DNA from: Paulownia fortunei
Lineage: Eukaryota; Streptophyta; Magnoliopsida; Lamiales; Paulowniaceae
NCBI GenBank assembly: GCA_019321725.1
Contig: CM033109.1
Coordinates: forward strand, 20,863,993-20,927,992
Reading direction: 5' to 3'
Length of the DNA: 64,000 nucleotides
The translations under genes were made by a program, and so were the position numbers. Positions 24,151 to 36,273 of the stretch are shown here, piece by piece. Every line of letters begins with the position of its first letter. Positions within the stretch are counted from its first letter, which is position 1. The notes below the pieces were generated by a model. It was not told the DNA's origin, did not search any database, and saw only the letters and a list, made by a program, of their open reading frames with translations.

Positions 24151-24337
24151 TGTCACGCACCGCCAAGTCAAGACCTATTTATTGCAGTATTTTTTGGCTT
24201 GGAGGCTCTCCCGTAATTTTCTAGAACATTAGGGACATTTTGGACAAATGCTATGAACTTCTAGAAAGTTCCTTTGTAAATATCTAGTAGAATCATTCTA
24301 ACATATTCCTTGGAGAACTCTAGAGAGTATCCCCCAA
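24151..24337 (+). repeat. 3' LTR of the nested chromovirus, truncated
   Basis: The first 187 bases match the 5' LTR up to GAGTATCCCCCAA, with about a dozen substitutions and one indel. The remaining ~270 bases are missing, and the sequence passes straight into the host LTR at 24338. Confidence 0.88.
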
Positions 24338-25815
24338 TGACATAATAGATCCTATGTCCCATCATCCAAACAACATATACACTATAAAGTATGTATAATA
24401 CTCATAATACACACATCGAGATACAATGATCACCTTTAATATAGATAATGCACAAAATACTATGTCCATACATTGTACTTGCAAATGAATTTTCACTTAC
24501 TTTTCATCTTTGATATTCTACTGAAAATTAACAAGATTATCATCTCTAGCCTTAGATATAAGTGTGCATGTAAAAGTATAACGTATTAATTTTCATTTTT
24601 AATCAATAGATCTCTATATCAAATTTCATAAGGGGTCTTAAATCTTAAATTTAATTAAATAACAATCAAACTTTAAAATTTATACTCACACCAATTAGAA
24701 CCTTTTAAATACCTTAATTTCTCACCTCGAATTCATTTTAATATTATCTAATTGATGTGTTATAATCTCTATAACAAATCCCTCAATTAAATTAGCTCTT
24801 TCATCCAATTACAACAGGATAATAAAATCAAATTTTTGTAACTAATTTTGAATTAAAGGTGTATATTAATTATTATCTCATAAGAAGATAACTAGTTAAT
24901 TTGGATTAAAAACTTTCTTTCAAATTAGAAATAAACGACATAAATATATATTTTTATCCATACAAAAATAAGAAGGGACTTACCTAAATTTTCTCAAACT
25001 TCTACGGTGGAAGTCTGTTCGTACTATTTCTTCTTCCCCATTTTTTTTTCTTCTCTTTTCCTTTCCTTTGCTGTAGCCGTGTGTTTGTGTGGTGTGTGTT
25101 TTATAATAGCTTAACTACTAAGAAAACATAATGTAATATATATATATACTTATCCTTATCATATATATATATGTATACACTACACGTGTATACCTATATA
25201 TATATATATTATATTACACACCATATATACTTATTTACATATGTATATATATATATATATATATATTATATTACACACCATATACTTATATATATACATA
25301 TATATTTCGTACATCTACACATAGGTATATATATATATTATTTTTATATATAATTAATACATAATATTATTTATTTATTTTTATATATATTTATTTATAA
25401 GCCTTCAAATTTATTTTATATTAAAAAATTTACACCCTCTTAATTAATATGATAATGTCATTGTTTTCTTTTATTATTATTATTATCGTTACTATTACTA
25501 TTTTCTCCCTAATTAATTTATTTGTATAGTTTATCCTATACCGATAAACACAACGATGTCACCTTTCACTTACGTGTATCATAATTCTATCTGACAGTTG
25601 ATACCTAAATCCTCATATCTTAGTACCAACTCAACTAAATAGGTTAAAGAATCTAGAAACTAATATCGGTGACAACTTCAAAAGTTTAATTATTAAAATG
25701 CCGTATAAAATATAATGCATTATGAAATATCAATTAAAATATAAATGACACATACGTGGCATACAATACATGAATTATATTGATCATGTAAGTAGTGCGA
25801 GACTCGGGTATTACA
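24338..25815 (-). repeat. 5' LTR of the Tekay-like element, part 2
   Basis: Alignment with the solo LTR resumes at the equivalent of about 3976 and continues to the terminus GGGTATTACA at 25815. About 530 bases of LTR (equivalent to 3445-3975) are missing between parts 1 and 2, lost with the end of the nested element. Part 2 contains about 90 bases near 24640-24730 absent from the solo copy. Confidence 0.85.
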
Positions 25816-26206
25816 TGGGTGTTACAGGTGGGTTTAGTTTTCTGAATCTTTCCTTAACTATCTCCACTTGTTCTACTCAGGGTTGTAGTTTGAACCATTT
25901 CAGCTCTTTGTTGTCCACCTATATCCATATCCCCCTACTAGATAAGTTGTTGAATTTGTTCTGATTATCATTCAACAAGCTCTGTAAGTCGATTAATGAT
26001 AACATTATGATCATTATTTGGAATAGGAGTCTCCTCCCCTAGGGTTCTAACTCCACTACTACTTTCACCCCTTATTCTCACCATGACTGCAATACGATTT
26101 TTTTTTACAACAAATAGCCAATATAATTCATGAAATATATATTGCATTATAACATAAAATAAAACTTACTGGCATGACTGTACTCCACAAGTTCCAAGAT
26201 CATGTA
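25816..26206 (-). pseudogene. gag fragment of a second minus-strand gypsy element
   Basis: On the minus strand an ATG at 26084 opens a gag N-terminus (MVRIRGESSSGV and GEETPIPNND) related to the one at 17877. Stops and a frameshift follow, and the sequence ends in a gag motif (RKLNPP in a shifted frame) at the LTR edge 25815. The leader at 26158-26205 matches 17941-17985. The fragment appears to be the broken host of the Tekay-like insertion or a recombination partner of it. Its primer site is missing because another LTR begins near 26207. Confidence 0.7.
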
Positions 26207-27350
26207 TGTAATGCCCAATTATCTCCTACATATCCAATAATAAGCATCTTATATGAATATGTATTTAATCAATATACATTATTGCACGAACATGAATAAT
26301 TATTATTATATGTTCCACTTACATTTTAACATGCATTAGTACAAGAAATACGAGATCAAACTTTTGTTTATTGATTTAACATATTCCTTAAGTACCTGTT
26401 TGCAGTGAAAAGCTCGGTACCTCAGTTGAAAAAGATTGATGTGTTGAATGACCATGAATATTTGTATTATGATGAAAACGAAGCTACATACTCACGCATA
26501 CAAAAGGAAGAACTCACATGTGGACTTGGAATGACTCAAGGTCAATAATTACATGATCCACTAAGCTTACCAAATGGACCAATCACAAGATTTAAGGCCA
26601 GGCATTTTTAAGATGCATTATATGGGCTGATTCAACAAGTTGATGAAATGCCAAACACATGGGGGCCCAACATGAGTCCAAATCCATTTCAAATAATCCC
26701 AAATCAATCACCATGATTTCGGTTTTTTAGGAGCATAATTGAAGACACACATATTTTCAGCTTTGGAAAGGTCAATCACCAAGATTTCGGGAGCCTAATT
26801 CAAGACATGCACATTTTCCATATTTTTGGAAGGCCAAGATTATTGTCTTGAAGATTTCTTGATTAAGATGATATTATAGGCAAGATTTTGAAGACTCCTA
26901 AATTTGGGGGTGAATTATGGGTAGGATTTACTTAATTAGTCTATTGATTAGTTTGTTTCCAAAGGATAATTAGTTTCTTATTCTTAGTTCTTTGTTTCAA
27001 TAAGTTACAATTATTTAAAACCTATTTAAAGGGGAACAAGTTATATACTCTGGAGCAATTCAAAATTTATAAAATATTGGAGAGATTATCTTATTTTTCT
27101 TTCATTCTTGAAAGAACTTTTGAGCTTATCAAGTTATTCTTATGGCGTTCAAAAATAATCAAACTTATCATCAAGATTCTTGAGTGTTCTTGAGTTTACT
27201 TGGTGTGGCATTTCGTATCTAATTGTTACCTTGGATCTTGGTTTGCTAGTCACGAGTCAAGGTTCACCGAACTTTTATCTTAAAGATCTTGGGGTTTGAT
27301 TCTATATTTTGGTGTTGGGTTTCATCGTATCATTGGCAAAGTTCATATCA
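26207..27350 (+). repeat. 5' LTR of the third gypsy element
   Basis: The right edge (CATATCA, 27350) is fixed by the primer site. The left edge is less certain; TGTAATGCCC at 26207 is chosen because the neighbouring gag leader loses similarity there. TATTTAAAGGGG at about 27024 is a plausible TATA box. The length would be about 1.14 kb. There is no second LTR for comparison. Confidence 0.55.
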
Positions 27351-27352
27351 GT

Positions 27353-27364
27353 TGGTATCAGAGC
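27353..27364 (+). other. Primer-binding site of the third gypsy element
   Basis: TGGTATCAGAGC is an exact match, two bases after the inferred LTR end. Confidence 0.9.
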
Positions 27365-27843
27365 CTAGGTTCCAAAGGCAAGTTTGAATTATCCCTTTAA
27401 TTTGCTTATTGTTCCTAAATTCCTACTTTATTTTTCTGGTTTCTGATTAAAACAAAAAAAACAAAAACAAAAACAAAACCAGAAAATTTCTTATAAATTC
27501 TTCAAAATCGAAAATTCTTGTGGTGTTAACCTAGCTCTCCTTATTCGTGGGCCCTTACTATCGCATTGATTGCTTGCATCGATTTCTTAATAATTACTTC
27601 TTGAATCTTGTGATTTGTCTTGGTTGATTCTCATCTTGAAGTGCCACTTGAATCTTGATTGTTCTTGAGTTTGATTAAGAGTGAAAAGAAGACACAGCGA
27701 GTGGAAAGAGGCAAGAGTTGTGAGAATATAAGAGGGTAAAAGCCGATTGTGTGCCAAACACGAGAGTGAGTGACACTTTCTTGAGTGAAACATGTGAGGG
27801 AGCGTTTGTGAGGTCCTATAACATTAGTTTGCAGATTTTAAAC

Positions 27844-30318
27844 ATGTCACACAATAAAGTAGAAAACTCAACTGAAGAGACACAAGAAACAACCATCCCA
27901 AACCTACAACTACAAGCATTGTTGGGTGAGATGAGGTAGATGATGAGGACTGAATTGAAGCAAATTCATGAGAGGATGGACAAGTTGGAAGAGGAGACAA
28001 CTAGGGGGCAATATCAAAATACTCCATTTCGACAACCACCTAGGCGAATGCAACTAGGGGCATAATGGGGTGATGTTGAAGATGAAGAAGAGTGGGAAGA
28101 GCTGAACGAACCACAAATGAACCCGAGAAGGTTTGGATGTGGAGATAGAGAAATTGGTAGGAGAAGACCTAAGCGAGATGATGATTTGAGAAGCATCAAG
28201 GTGAAGATTCCACCGTTCCAAGGCAGAAATGACCCTGAGGCCTATCTAGATTGGGAGAAGAAGATGGAGATGGTCTTCGAATGCCACAACTACTCCGAGA
28301 ATAAAAAGGTAAAACTTGCTGCAATTAATTCACTGACTATGCTATTGTTTGGTGGGATCAATTATTGAAAAAAATGAGGAGAAATTATGAACGGCTTGTT
28401 GAGACTTGGGTTAAGATGAAGGTCATCATGAGAAGACGTTTCATTCCAAGCTACTGTCATTAGGAGTTGTACAACAAGTTGTAGCGTCTAACTCAATGAT
28501 CCCAGAGTGTCGATGAGTACTACAAAGAAATGGAGGTTGCTATGATTCGAGCAAATGTAGAGGAAGACAGAGAAGTCACCATGGCTAGGTTTTTGCACGA
28601 TTTAAATCGTGAGATAACAGATGTGGTGGAGATGCAACACTATGTGGAGTTGATGGATATGGTATACCAAGCCATCAAAGTTGAGCAGCAATTAAAACAG
28701 AGAAACATGGCTAGAAGGGGAATAGGAACAACCTCCTCAATTTCATGGAAAACAACACCTGAACGGGACAAATGGTCATCAATTAAACTAAAGCCCGAGT
28801 CCTCTAAAGATACCAAACCAGCTACAATGCCAAAACAAGGTAACATTGAATCCTCTACTTCTAAAAATCGAGATATTAAGTGCTTCAAGTGTTAAGGCAA
28901 GGGACATATAGCTAGTCAATGCCTGAACAAAATGATCATGGTAATCGATGCTCAAGGGAAAATTGAGACAGAAGATGAATAAGAAGACGAAGTAGATGAC
29001 ATGCCACCTCTTGAAGATGCATATGAAGGGCAATATGCAGTAGAACGAGAATCATTAGTGGCGAGGCGAGCTCTTAATGCACAAGTTAAGGAAGAAGAAA
29101 ATAACCAGCAGGAGAACTTATTCCATACTCGATGTTTCGTACACAGTAAGGTTTGCAACGTTATAATTGACAGTGGAAGTTGCACCAATATTGCCAGCAC
29201 TGAGTTAGTGGAGAAATTGACACTACCTACCTTGAAACATCCACGACGATATCGACTTCAATGGCTAAACAATAGTGGACAAATCAAGGTAACAAAATAA
29301 GTTTTGGTGGCATTCTCCATTGGCAACTTACAAGGATAAGGTGCTTTGTGATGTGGTACCTATACACACATGTCACATCCTATTTGGGAGGCCATGGCAG
29401 TACGATCGGCATATCTCACATGATGGTTACACCAATAGGTACTCTTTTGTCATCAAAAAGCAGCCTATAACACTTGTACCATTGAATCCAAAATAAGTTC
29501 TCGAAAATCAGCTCAAGATGCAAAAATCAAGTGAAAAGAGAAAAGAAAAAGAGAGAAAGGCCAAAGTTGAGAAAAAAAAATGAGAGAGTCGTGGCCTTGG
29601 TGAGTAAAAGAGAGGAAAAATACAACTTCATTGCAAAAAAGAATGAGATCAAGAGAGCTTTAACTTTACAACAGCCTCATATAGTACTCATGTACAAGGA
29701 GGCCCTTTTATGTATTAATGATCTTGCCGAATCTTTGTTGAGCAACGTTCTTTCCGTTTTACAGGAATTCGATGATGTATTTCCCGAGAATATGCCACCA
29801 GGCTTACCATCAATTCGAGGAATTGAACATCAAATTGACTTCATACCCAGTGCAACAATTCCAAATCGACCAGCCTATAAAAGTAATCCCAAGGAGACGA
29901 AGGAACTTCAACGGTAGGTTCATGAACTAATGAAAAAGGGGGTATATTAGAGAGAGCATAAGCCCAAGATGGGAAATGGAGGATGTGTGTTAATTGTCGG
30001 GCCATCAACAACATTACGATAAAGTATCGACATCCCATTCCTCGATTAGATGACATGTTAGATGAATTGCATGGATTTTGTGTGTTTTCAAAAATTGACC
30101 TTAAGAGTGGATACTATCAGATTAGGATGAAAGAAGGTGATGAGTGGAAAACTGCATTTAAAACAAAATATGGTTTGTAAGAGTGGTTAGTTATGCCTTT
30201 TGAATGAACGAATGCACCTAGTACTTTCATGAGGCTCATAAACCATGTTTTGCATGCTTTCCTTGGTAAATTTGTAGTTGTCTATTTTGACGATATCCTA
30301 ATTTATAACAAAAACCTA
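27844..30318 (+). pseudogene. gag-protease-reverse transcriptase of the third gypsy element, truncated
   Basis: A gag frame starts at ATG 27844. In-frame stops occur at 27937 and 28063, and frame changes follow. The capsid region has KIPPFQGRNDPEAYLDWEKK (28203 onward). A zinc knuckle (CFKC, stop, GKGHIASQC) lies near 28880-28922, with the stop inside the knuckle. A protease motif, IIDSGSCTNIAS, lies near 29163. Reverse transcriptase begins near 29990 ([16 protein letters not shown]) and reaches FDDILIY near 30290, where the element ends. The active-site FDD is intact, but the enzyme is cut off and interrupted by stops such as 30178 and 30205. Confidence 0.87.
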
Positions 30319-30339
30319 GATAGCATTCCATATTTAGAG

Positions 30340-30665
30340 TTATTACATAGTTATATTTTGGGAACAAATATATTATTGTTTAAGTTTGTTTGAATTTTTA
30401 TTAAATTTTAAAAATTGTGTTTGAGTTTTGTTTGATTACTGATAGAGTCAACTTTGACCGTGTTTTGAATCGAGTTCGAGTAGTTTGATTTTTTATACAT
30501 ATTTTTTTTATTTTTCACTTATCGAGTCGAGTTTCAAATTTTATCGAATAAAAAAATATATTTAAGTTTGATTTATTAAGTTAACAAACCGATTTCAAAC
30601 GATCTTTTGACGATTGATTTATAATCGAATATTGAGTAGTTTAATTTATTTTTAAATGCTAGTTA
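30340..30665 (-). repeat. Dispersed repeat family R2, copy 1
   Basis: The reverse complement of this stretch aligns with 61490-61790 over blocks such as ACTCGA(C/T)TCGAT, ATCAAACTA..CGAACTCGATT and AAATTCAAA(T/C)AAA(T/C)TTAAAC. There is no coding content. It begins where the third gypsy element stops. The class is unknown; a small DNA-transposon derivative is possible. Confidence 0.6.
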
Positions 30666-32009
30666 TATTTGGCTTTTTAGGTTTTTATAACTAATCTACA
30701 TTATTAGTAGAAAATGTGTAAGAAAGCAGCTAATTTATGCAGTTTCATTTAAAACGAGAGTTTGGCATGCAATATGGTGAAATTAGACTTAGACAATGAA
30801 ACGAGTTACTTCAAAAAAAAAAAAACTTAAATTAAGATTGATCATTAAAAGTTGACATTTTGATCATTAAAAGCTAACTGACACTTCTTTTTGCAAGTTT
30901 GACATATTTGATTACCTATGGGTATTTTCTTTTTTAGGATTTTGTCTAAATTGAAATGATATAACTCCATTTATTTCAGTTTAGGTCCGAAAGCATCTCT
31001 TTATTCTTTATTAATTAATTTTTTTCTATATTGAACATCGATCATTTACTATTGTTCGTACATACCCATTATGAAAATTTATATAAATTTCTATGTTTGT
31101 ACTTTTTATTTCTTGTTTGATTGGTTTTCTTAACTGTTTAAAACTCATAAAACGCGATATACATTTTGTTACATGGTGCCTATAAATTAATCAGGCAAAA
31201 TTGTATTTTTGCAGAGCTAATATTTATTGACAGATTCATTCTAATTTTAGTTTGAATTATCTATTGCAATTCTACATTGTGTCTTGTATTGTATATTATA
31301 TACAAATCACATATATAATTTATTATATATATATATATATTTCTTAAAAAATATTTTATATATGTAACATGTACATATAATATGTAATATCTGGTAGAAT
31401 AGAAAATTAAGATAAATAAATTCAAACTACACCAATCCCGTGTATCCCCTGACCCCCAAATACTCACCCAGCACACATAATGCCCTTTACTTAAAGATAG
31501 ACAGTATAAAATAGTAGATATATAGATCATTTATGGCGGTTTGCTGAATACCCAGTGGTTCAGAAAGTCTTGGGATATTTCATCCAAGTAACTGGCTGCC
31601 ACAAGCCCACAACTATGCTCAATAGTTTGCCAGCCAAATAATAGTTCTCTATGGCTTTATTTATTTATTTTAATCAACTTTTCTTCTCATCCATATACTT
31701 CTTAGTCATACACCTGGCAGATTTATGAACCATTTTTTATTTTTCTTTTTTTCTTTTTCCTTTTTTACCATCACATGAAGTTTCATTACTTGGAAATCTA
31801 ATTCTAATAATATTGAATCAATGTCTGCTCAAAACAATAAAAAATAAAAATTGAACTCAATCCTTAAGCTTAATTAAATGAGAAACTAAAATAAAAAATA
31901 AACTGATTTAACAATGAAAATTGAAACTGGAAACTCAATGACCAGTAGATTAAACAAAAAAAAAAAAAAACAATTTGTAGGCTGAATATACTTGGTTATA
32001 AGTAGAGCT
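30666..32009. other. AT-rich intergenic sequence
   Basis: No gene is visible. It contains poly(A) and TA runs (for example near 30815 and 31325). A minus-strand open frame at 31261-31530 has the composition of random AT-rich sequence and matches no family I know. Confidence 0.45.
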
Positions 32010-32345
32010 GGCAAAATTGCAATTGGATTATGTGATTAAAGGGATTGGCAATTTTCATCTTTTAATAGCCACTGGAAATTAAAATACAATAATTTTTAGT
32101 TTTTGGCTTGAAAATAAATTTGGTCGAAAAATTCAAATTTTCAACGGAAAAAATCACATGAGTAGCATATGACTTTTAAAATTAGTAATTTTTTAATTTT
32201 GAGGGAAAATCAGCACGTACTCCATATATACATATCAAAATTATCACTTCCAACAAATTTAAAGGACTAAAATTACCACTTCCAACAAATTTATAAGATT
32301 AAAACTGTCATTTCTACCACACAAGCCCTATTTCCAATTAGTATG
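32010..32345 (+). repeat. Dispersed repeat family R3, copy 1
   Basis: The stretch contains CACACAAGCCC near 32320, ATTTATAAGATTAAAACTG and a CATCTTTTAATAGCCACTGG segment. All recur in the reverse complement of 35285-35600. Noncoding. The two copies lie in opposite orientation about 3 kb apart, on either side of the solo LTR at 32616-34851. Confidence 0.6.
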
Positions 32346-32615
32346 TATGTGTCCTTCGGATTAAAAAATGTAGGCTCATTCTCAACTATATTGGCAAATT
32401 TTAGTAATAAACCTGCTTTTTCCTTAATCCCTAAATTTTCAAAATAAATAGGAAAATCCCTAAATTTTCACGGTGAAAATTTCTAGTTTACTTTGAATTA
32501 ATTTGCAATTTTCCATTTCTTGTTCTTTCTTTTTCTTCCCCACTCTTCTTAATCTTCTTGTCCTGCATCTAACAGTTGTTGCCGTTGTTATCTTTGCCCA
32601 CATCCCTACTATAAC

Positions 32616-34851
32616 TGTTAGATTAGGATGCCCAACGCCCCAATTAAATTGGGTGTATTATACTCTTTTACTTTTGTAAAGACAATTTTATTGGGAATCA
32701 TATTAATAAAAATGCATTTTCTTTATCTTATGTCTTGTATTTTTTTATTTCTGCACATTAGATAAAGTCCTTAGACCAAATTTAGCTACGGGGCATGGTC
32801 GCGCATATGATGGCGATCATGGAACATGCCTCTAAGGCTTTGGTTTTAAATAAGTTTCGAGTCGAGAGTTTTTTGAGATGGGACATCAAATAGCTCAGTA
32901 AGACTCGTACATATAATGCATGCTCGTGAGATGAGGATGTCACATTCCATTGGCATTAGCGCAGAGACGTAAATGCATATATGTGGGTGCTTGTTAGGAA
33001 ACAAGTACACCGAATATGGCCTGCAAGAAATTCTTAGTTGGAGGCTTTGCCCGTCGAAATAAGAATTTCTGTGTTGCGATAGTACACGACTAGTCCTTAG
33101 ACTTGAGGCACGATGGTAGCCTTGTGTGCATCCTGCAGCACTTTGATATATCTTCTGATTGCTTGACAATCACAAAGGGGGTATGTTGGGTGTTGCACTG
33201 GTGTGCATGGAGGTTTGTCAGTGGCCAACATAGAATTCGACACTTGTTTTTTTAAATAAGGGAATCTCCTGTGTTTTCATAGTTCGTGATTCAAAGACCT
33301 TAGCCAAGGCAGAATGAATTGTGATTCATCAAGAATCATTGGAACTTGAAATGGGATCACAGCAATTGAATCATTTAGGGTTTCGACTTATAATCCATGC
33401 CTTAGATTCAATCAGGAGATTAGCTGTCGAAAGAACCGTACGTGTATGGTACTCGCAACTGAAATAGGTTTACTCGCTATTTCACCTAAAACTAATTTGC
33501 CATGATTACTTGCTAGGTGTTTTCATGGATAGTGAGGTTCTTGGAATATTAAAGAGTTGATTCCAAGCGAATTAATTAATTGGATTAATTAATTGGAATA
33601 ATTGTTATTCATAAGTTGCAAATGTTGCAAACCCACTACTAGCTTAGTAGTGAACCTAAAAGGATCACACATCTTTATGGAAAGTAACATTTTTAATTTT
33701 AGATTTTATCCAATGGTTGGAAATTAATTAATTAATACTGATCAATTAATTAATTAAGGGTTCTATTTAATTTAATAGTTAAATTAAATTATTCAATTAA
33801 GTAATTGGATTATTTAATTGGACCTAATTTGATTAGGAAGCCCAATTGGAGTAAATTAAATTAATCAATTGGATTGATTAAATTGAGATTAAATCAATTG
33901 AATTGATTTGGGGATTTTTGAGTCCAAGCCCAAAATAAATGTGGATTACTTAAGAAGCCCACTAAAGTATGAAGATAATAAATTAAATAAATATAATTTA
34001 TTTAATTAACATATTTATAGATAAATAAATATAGTGACCAATTTTATAGGATAAAATAGGCCACTAAAATTTAATTTATGTATAAATATAATTATAGTAT
34101 ATATATATATATATGATATATATCTATCTTGATATTATTTGAAGAGTTCAAATTAATATCAACAATGTATGTAGACAATTTTGATGATTAATGTAGTCTC
34201 AAATTAGTCCACATACAATAGAAGAGTGAAAAAAGAAGAGTTCTTGAAAGATTTGGAATCCTTCCAAGATAAGGTTTTAAAGTAGTTCAAAATAGAAAAA
34301 CTTTCCAAAAGTTGGAAAAGGATTAAAATTTTCAACCCTATATATATGAGGGATGAAAATTACATAATTCAATTCAAAAATTTGAGCAAAAATATTTTGT
34401 TTAAAGTCTTCTATTTTTACTCTTCAAGAAAAGAAAAGAAAGAAAAAGAAAATCAGTTTCTTGTTATTTTCTTCATATTATTGTTTCAAAAACTTAAAAA
34501 ATCAATCTTTATTGTTCTTAAAAATATACTCCGGTTCTACATTAGTAAACAATTAAAAGGATACTAGAGAATCCTTTTGATTGGTGTTGCTTTCCGTATC
34601 GTGGACCTGATAGAGGGGAGATACTTGGATCCCTGCGAGTTCTGATAGTCCAGGATAAGCAATTGATTGCTTCATTCCCTACAACAACCGGAGTGCACGA
34701 AAGGTATAATCCGATTTTATATTTATTTATAAATTCACTTGAATAAGCGCGATCGTTAAAATCGCTTTCGAATCAAAGGGGTTAAATTTATGTTTGATAA
34801 AAATTTTAATTTTCCGCTGCGTATACCCCTGCGATTATAGCGAACCAAACA
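32616..34851 (+). mobile_element. Solo LTR (2.2 kb) of a copia-like retrotransposon
   Basis: The segment starts TGTTAGATTAGG and ends ACCAAACA. The five bases before it (ATAAC) and after it (ATAAT) are a four-of-five target duplication. No primer site or internal domain follows. A TATA-like CTATATATATGAGG lies near 34338, followed by an AG-rich leader. Near the end the sequence TTTTCCGCTGCGTATA resembles the U5 ends of many plant copia LTRs, but the family is inferred only from this. Open frames within it (32846-33169 minus, 34346-34567 plus) look accidental. Confidence 0.65.
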
Positions 34852-35284
34852 ATAATTTGAACCAACTATCCATCTTTTCATCACATAAATCCTAACCTCA
34901 AAATTTAGTTGTCGATATCTCCACACTCAATCTAAAATATATATACATCTCAAAGATTGAGATTACATATGGAATTTAATTAAACTTTAAAGGTATTATT
35001 ATTTTTTTTCATATTATCCTTGCCAAATTTATATGGTTTGTAGTACATCAAAACCTTTTTGTAAATTAAAATAAAACTGATTAAATTACATGTTTGAGCT
35101 ATTATAAGTTTTTTGACCGATTATACATATCATAAGCTATTGAACTGTGGTTGTCCTCCTACGTCCAAGTTATATAAATTGGGAGATCGATGGTTTAAGT
35201 ATGTTTTGCGTGTATAAGTGAATTTGAGCTTAACATTTTTTTTTCCCAAAACATCACATGCATACTGATTAAGGTTGGGGCTTG

Positions 35285-35600
35285 TGTGCCACTAAAGTTG
35301 CATTTGTAGTCCTATAAACTAGGAGTAACAATTTTAGTCTTATAAATTAGGAGGAAGCGATATATTTTTGGTCTTCATGTGTACAATACATGTTAATTTT
35401 TCTTAAAAAAACTAAAAATTATATGCCCGTCACATGATTGTTTCCGGCAGGATTCAATTTTTTTGATCGAAAAAATTAAAAATAATTTATTTAAATTGCT
35501 AGTGGTTATTTTTAAAGGATGAAAAATACCACCCATATTTAGTTACAATACCAAAATTATAATTTTTCCAAGTGGAGCTTTTAAACCCTATTTGGGACCA
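35285..35600 (-). repeat. Dispersed repeat family R3, copy 2 (inverted)
   Basis: This is the reverse-orientation partner of 32010-32345. It includes GGGGCTTGTGTGCCACTAAAG, TTTTAGTCTTATAAATTAGG and the more distant CACATGATTGTTTCCGG segment. The alignment has many gaps, so the boundaries are approximate. Confidence 0.6.
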
Positions 35601-36270
35601 AAAAAATATTGCCAAAGTGTGTACTTAACTGCGAGAAGCAGCGTATATAATCCCTTTGCGTTTAATTTTGTAGTCAATTTCCTAACTACTTTGAACACAA
35701 ATGACTTTTGGCTATAATAGCCTCTAGTCAAAAGTCCGCATAACCATAATTTAGTTGCTGTTTTTGTATATCATCTTATCAAGCTTCCATTAATCTTTAC
35801 CCCAAAAACAACTAGCTCCATCTACCATACTAGGCCTTTCATAAATGTGGTAGACTTTAAATAATCCATTCATAGAAAGTTGCTGTCCCTATATGCATTT
35901 ATACCCTAACAAATACATACACGGATTTTCACCAAAAAGAAAAGAAAGTAGATAAATTGCTTTTTGAGAACAACATGAGGAAAGGAAATTAAAGCTACTT
36001 TTTATACAGTTCAATCATTTCTTTTAAATTAGTATTTTATATTTTATTTCACATCATAAATAAACATTAAGTATAAATAATTGATTATAAATTATATATA
36101 TTTGTCATGTATTCGTGAAATAAAATATATGATGAAATATAAATTGAAACAAAGAATATTTCTTATTTTTGGCTAGTTGTAAGGATGAAATTATACAAGA
36201 AAAAACATACAAAGTTAAATATAACACTGCAAAGTTAATGTTGAAAAAAAGTTGTATGCAAGCTTGAATA

Positions 36271-36273
<3 letters not shown>

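Larger units (their letters stand above)
18424..24337 (+). mobile_element. Ty3/gypsy chromovirus nested in the LTR, decayed
   Basis: A 5' LTR (18424-18894), primer-binding site, gag, protease, reverse transcriptase, RNase H, integrase, C-terminal chromodomain, polypurine tract and partial 3' LTR appear in order. The chromodomain assigns it to the chromoviruses; the clade within them is not resolved. Over the shared 187 bases the two LTR ends differ at roughly a dozen sites plus one indel, so the insertion is not recent. Many stops make it nonfunctional. A deletion removed the end of its 3' LTR. Confidence 0.9.
16940..25815 (-). mobile_element. Tekay-like Ty3/gypsy element, large internal deletion, minus strand
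   Basis: Reading the minus strand, an LTR (25815 down to 18037, interrupted by a nested element) is followed by a tRNA-Met primer-binding site, a short internal domain of only ~0.6 kb, a polypurine tract and the start of the 3' LTR (17451 down to about 16940). The surviving internal ends resemble the Tekay/Del chromovirus clade. Most of gag and pol is missing and the outer part of the 3' LTR is lost. Confidence 0.82.
26207..30318 (+). mobile_element. Third Ty3/gypsy element (chromovirus-like), truncated in the reverse transcriptase
   Basis: A putative 5' LTR (to 27350), an exact tRNA-Met primer site (27353-27364), gag, protease and the first part of reverse transcriptase appear in order. Similarity stops just after the RT active site, near 30318, and no RNase H, integrase or 3' LTR follows. 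RT wording ([22 protein letters not shown]) recalls plant chromoviruses of CRM/Reina type, but this is not firm. Confidence 0.85.

Noticed and set aside
32846..33169. Minus-strand frame of 107 codons in the solo LTR
   Set aside because: It has no recognisable domain and sits in LTR sequence. Open frames of this size arise by chance.
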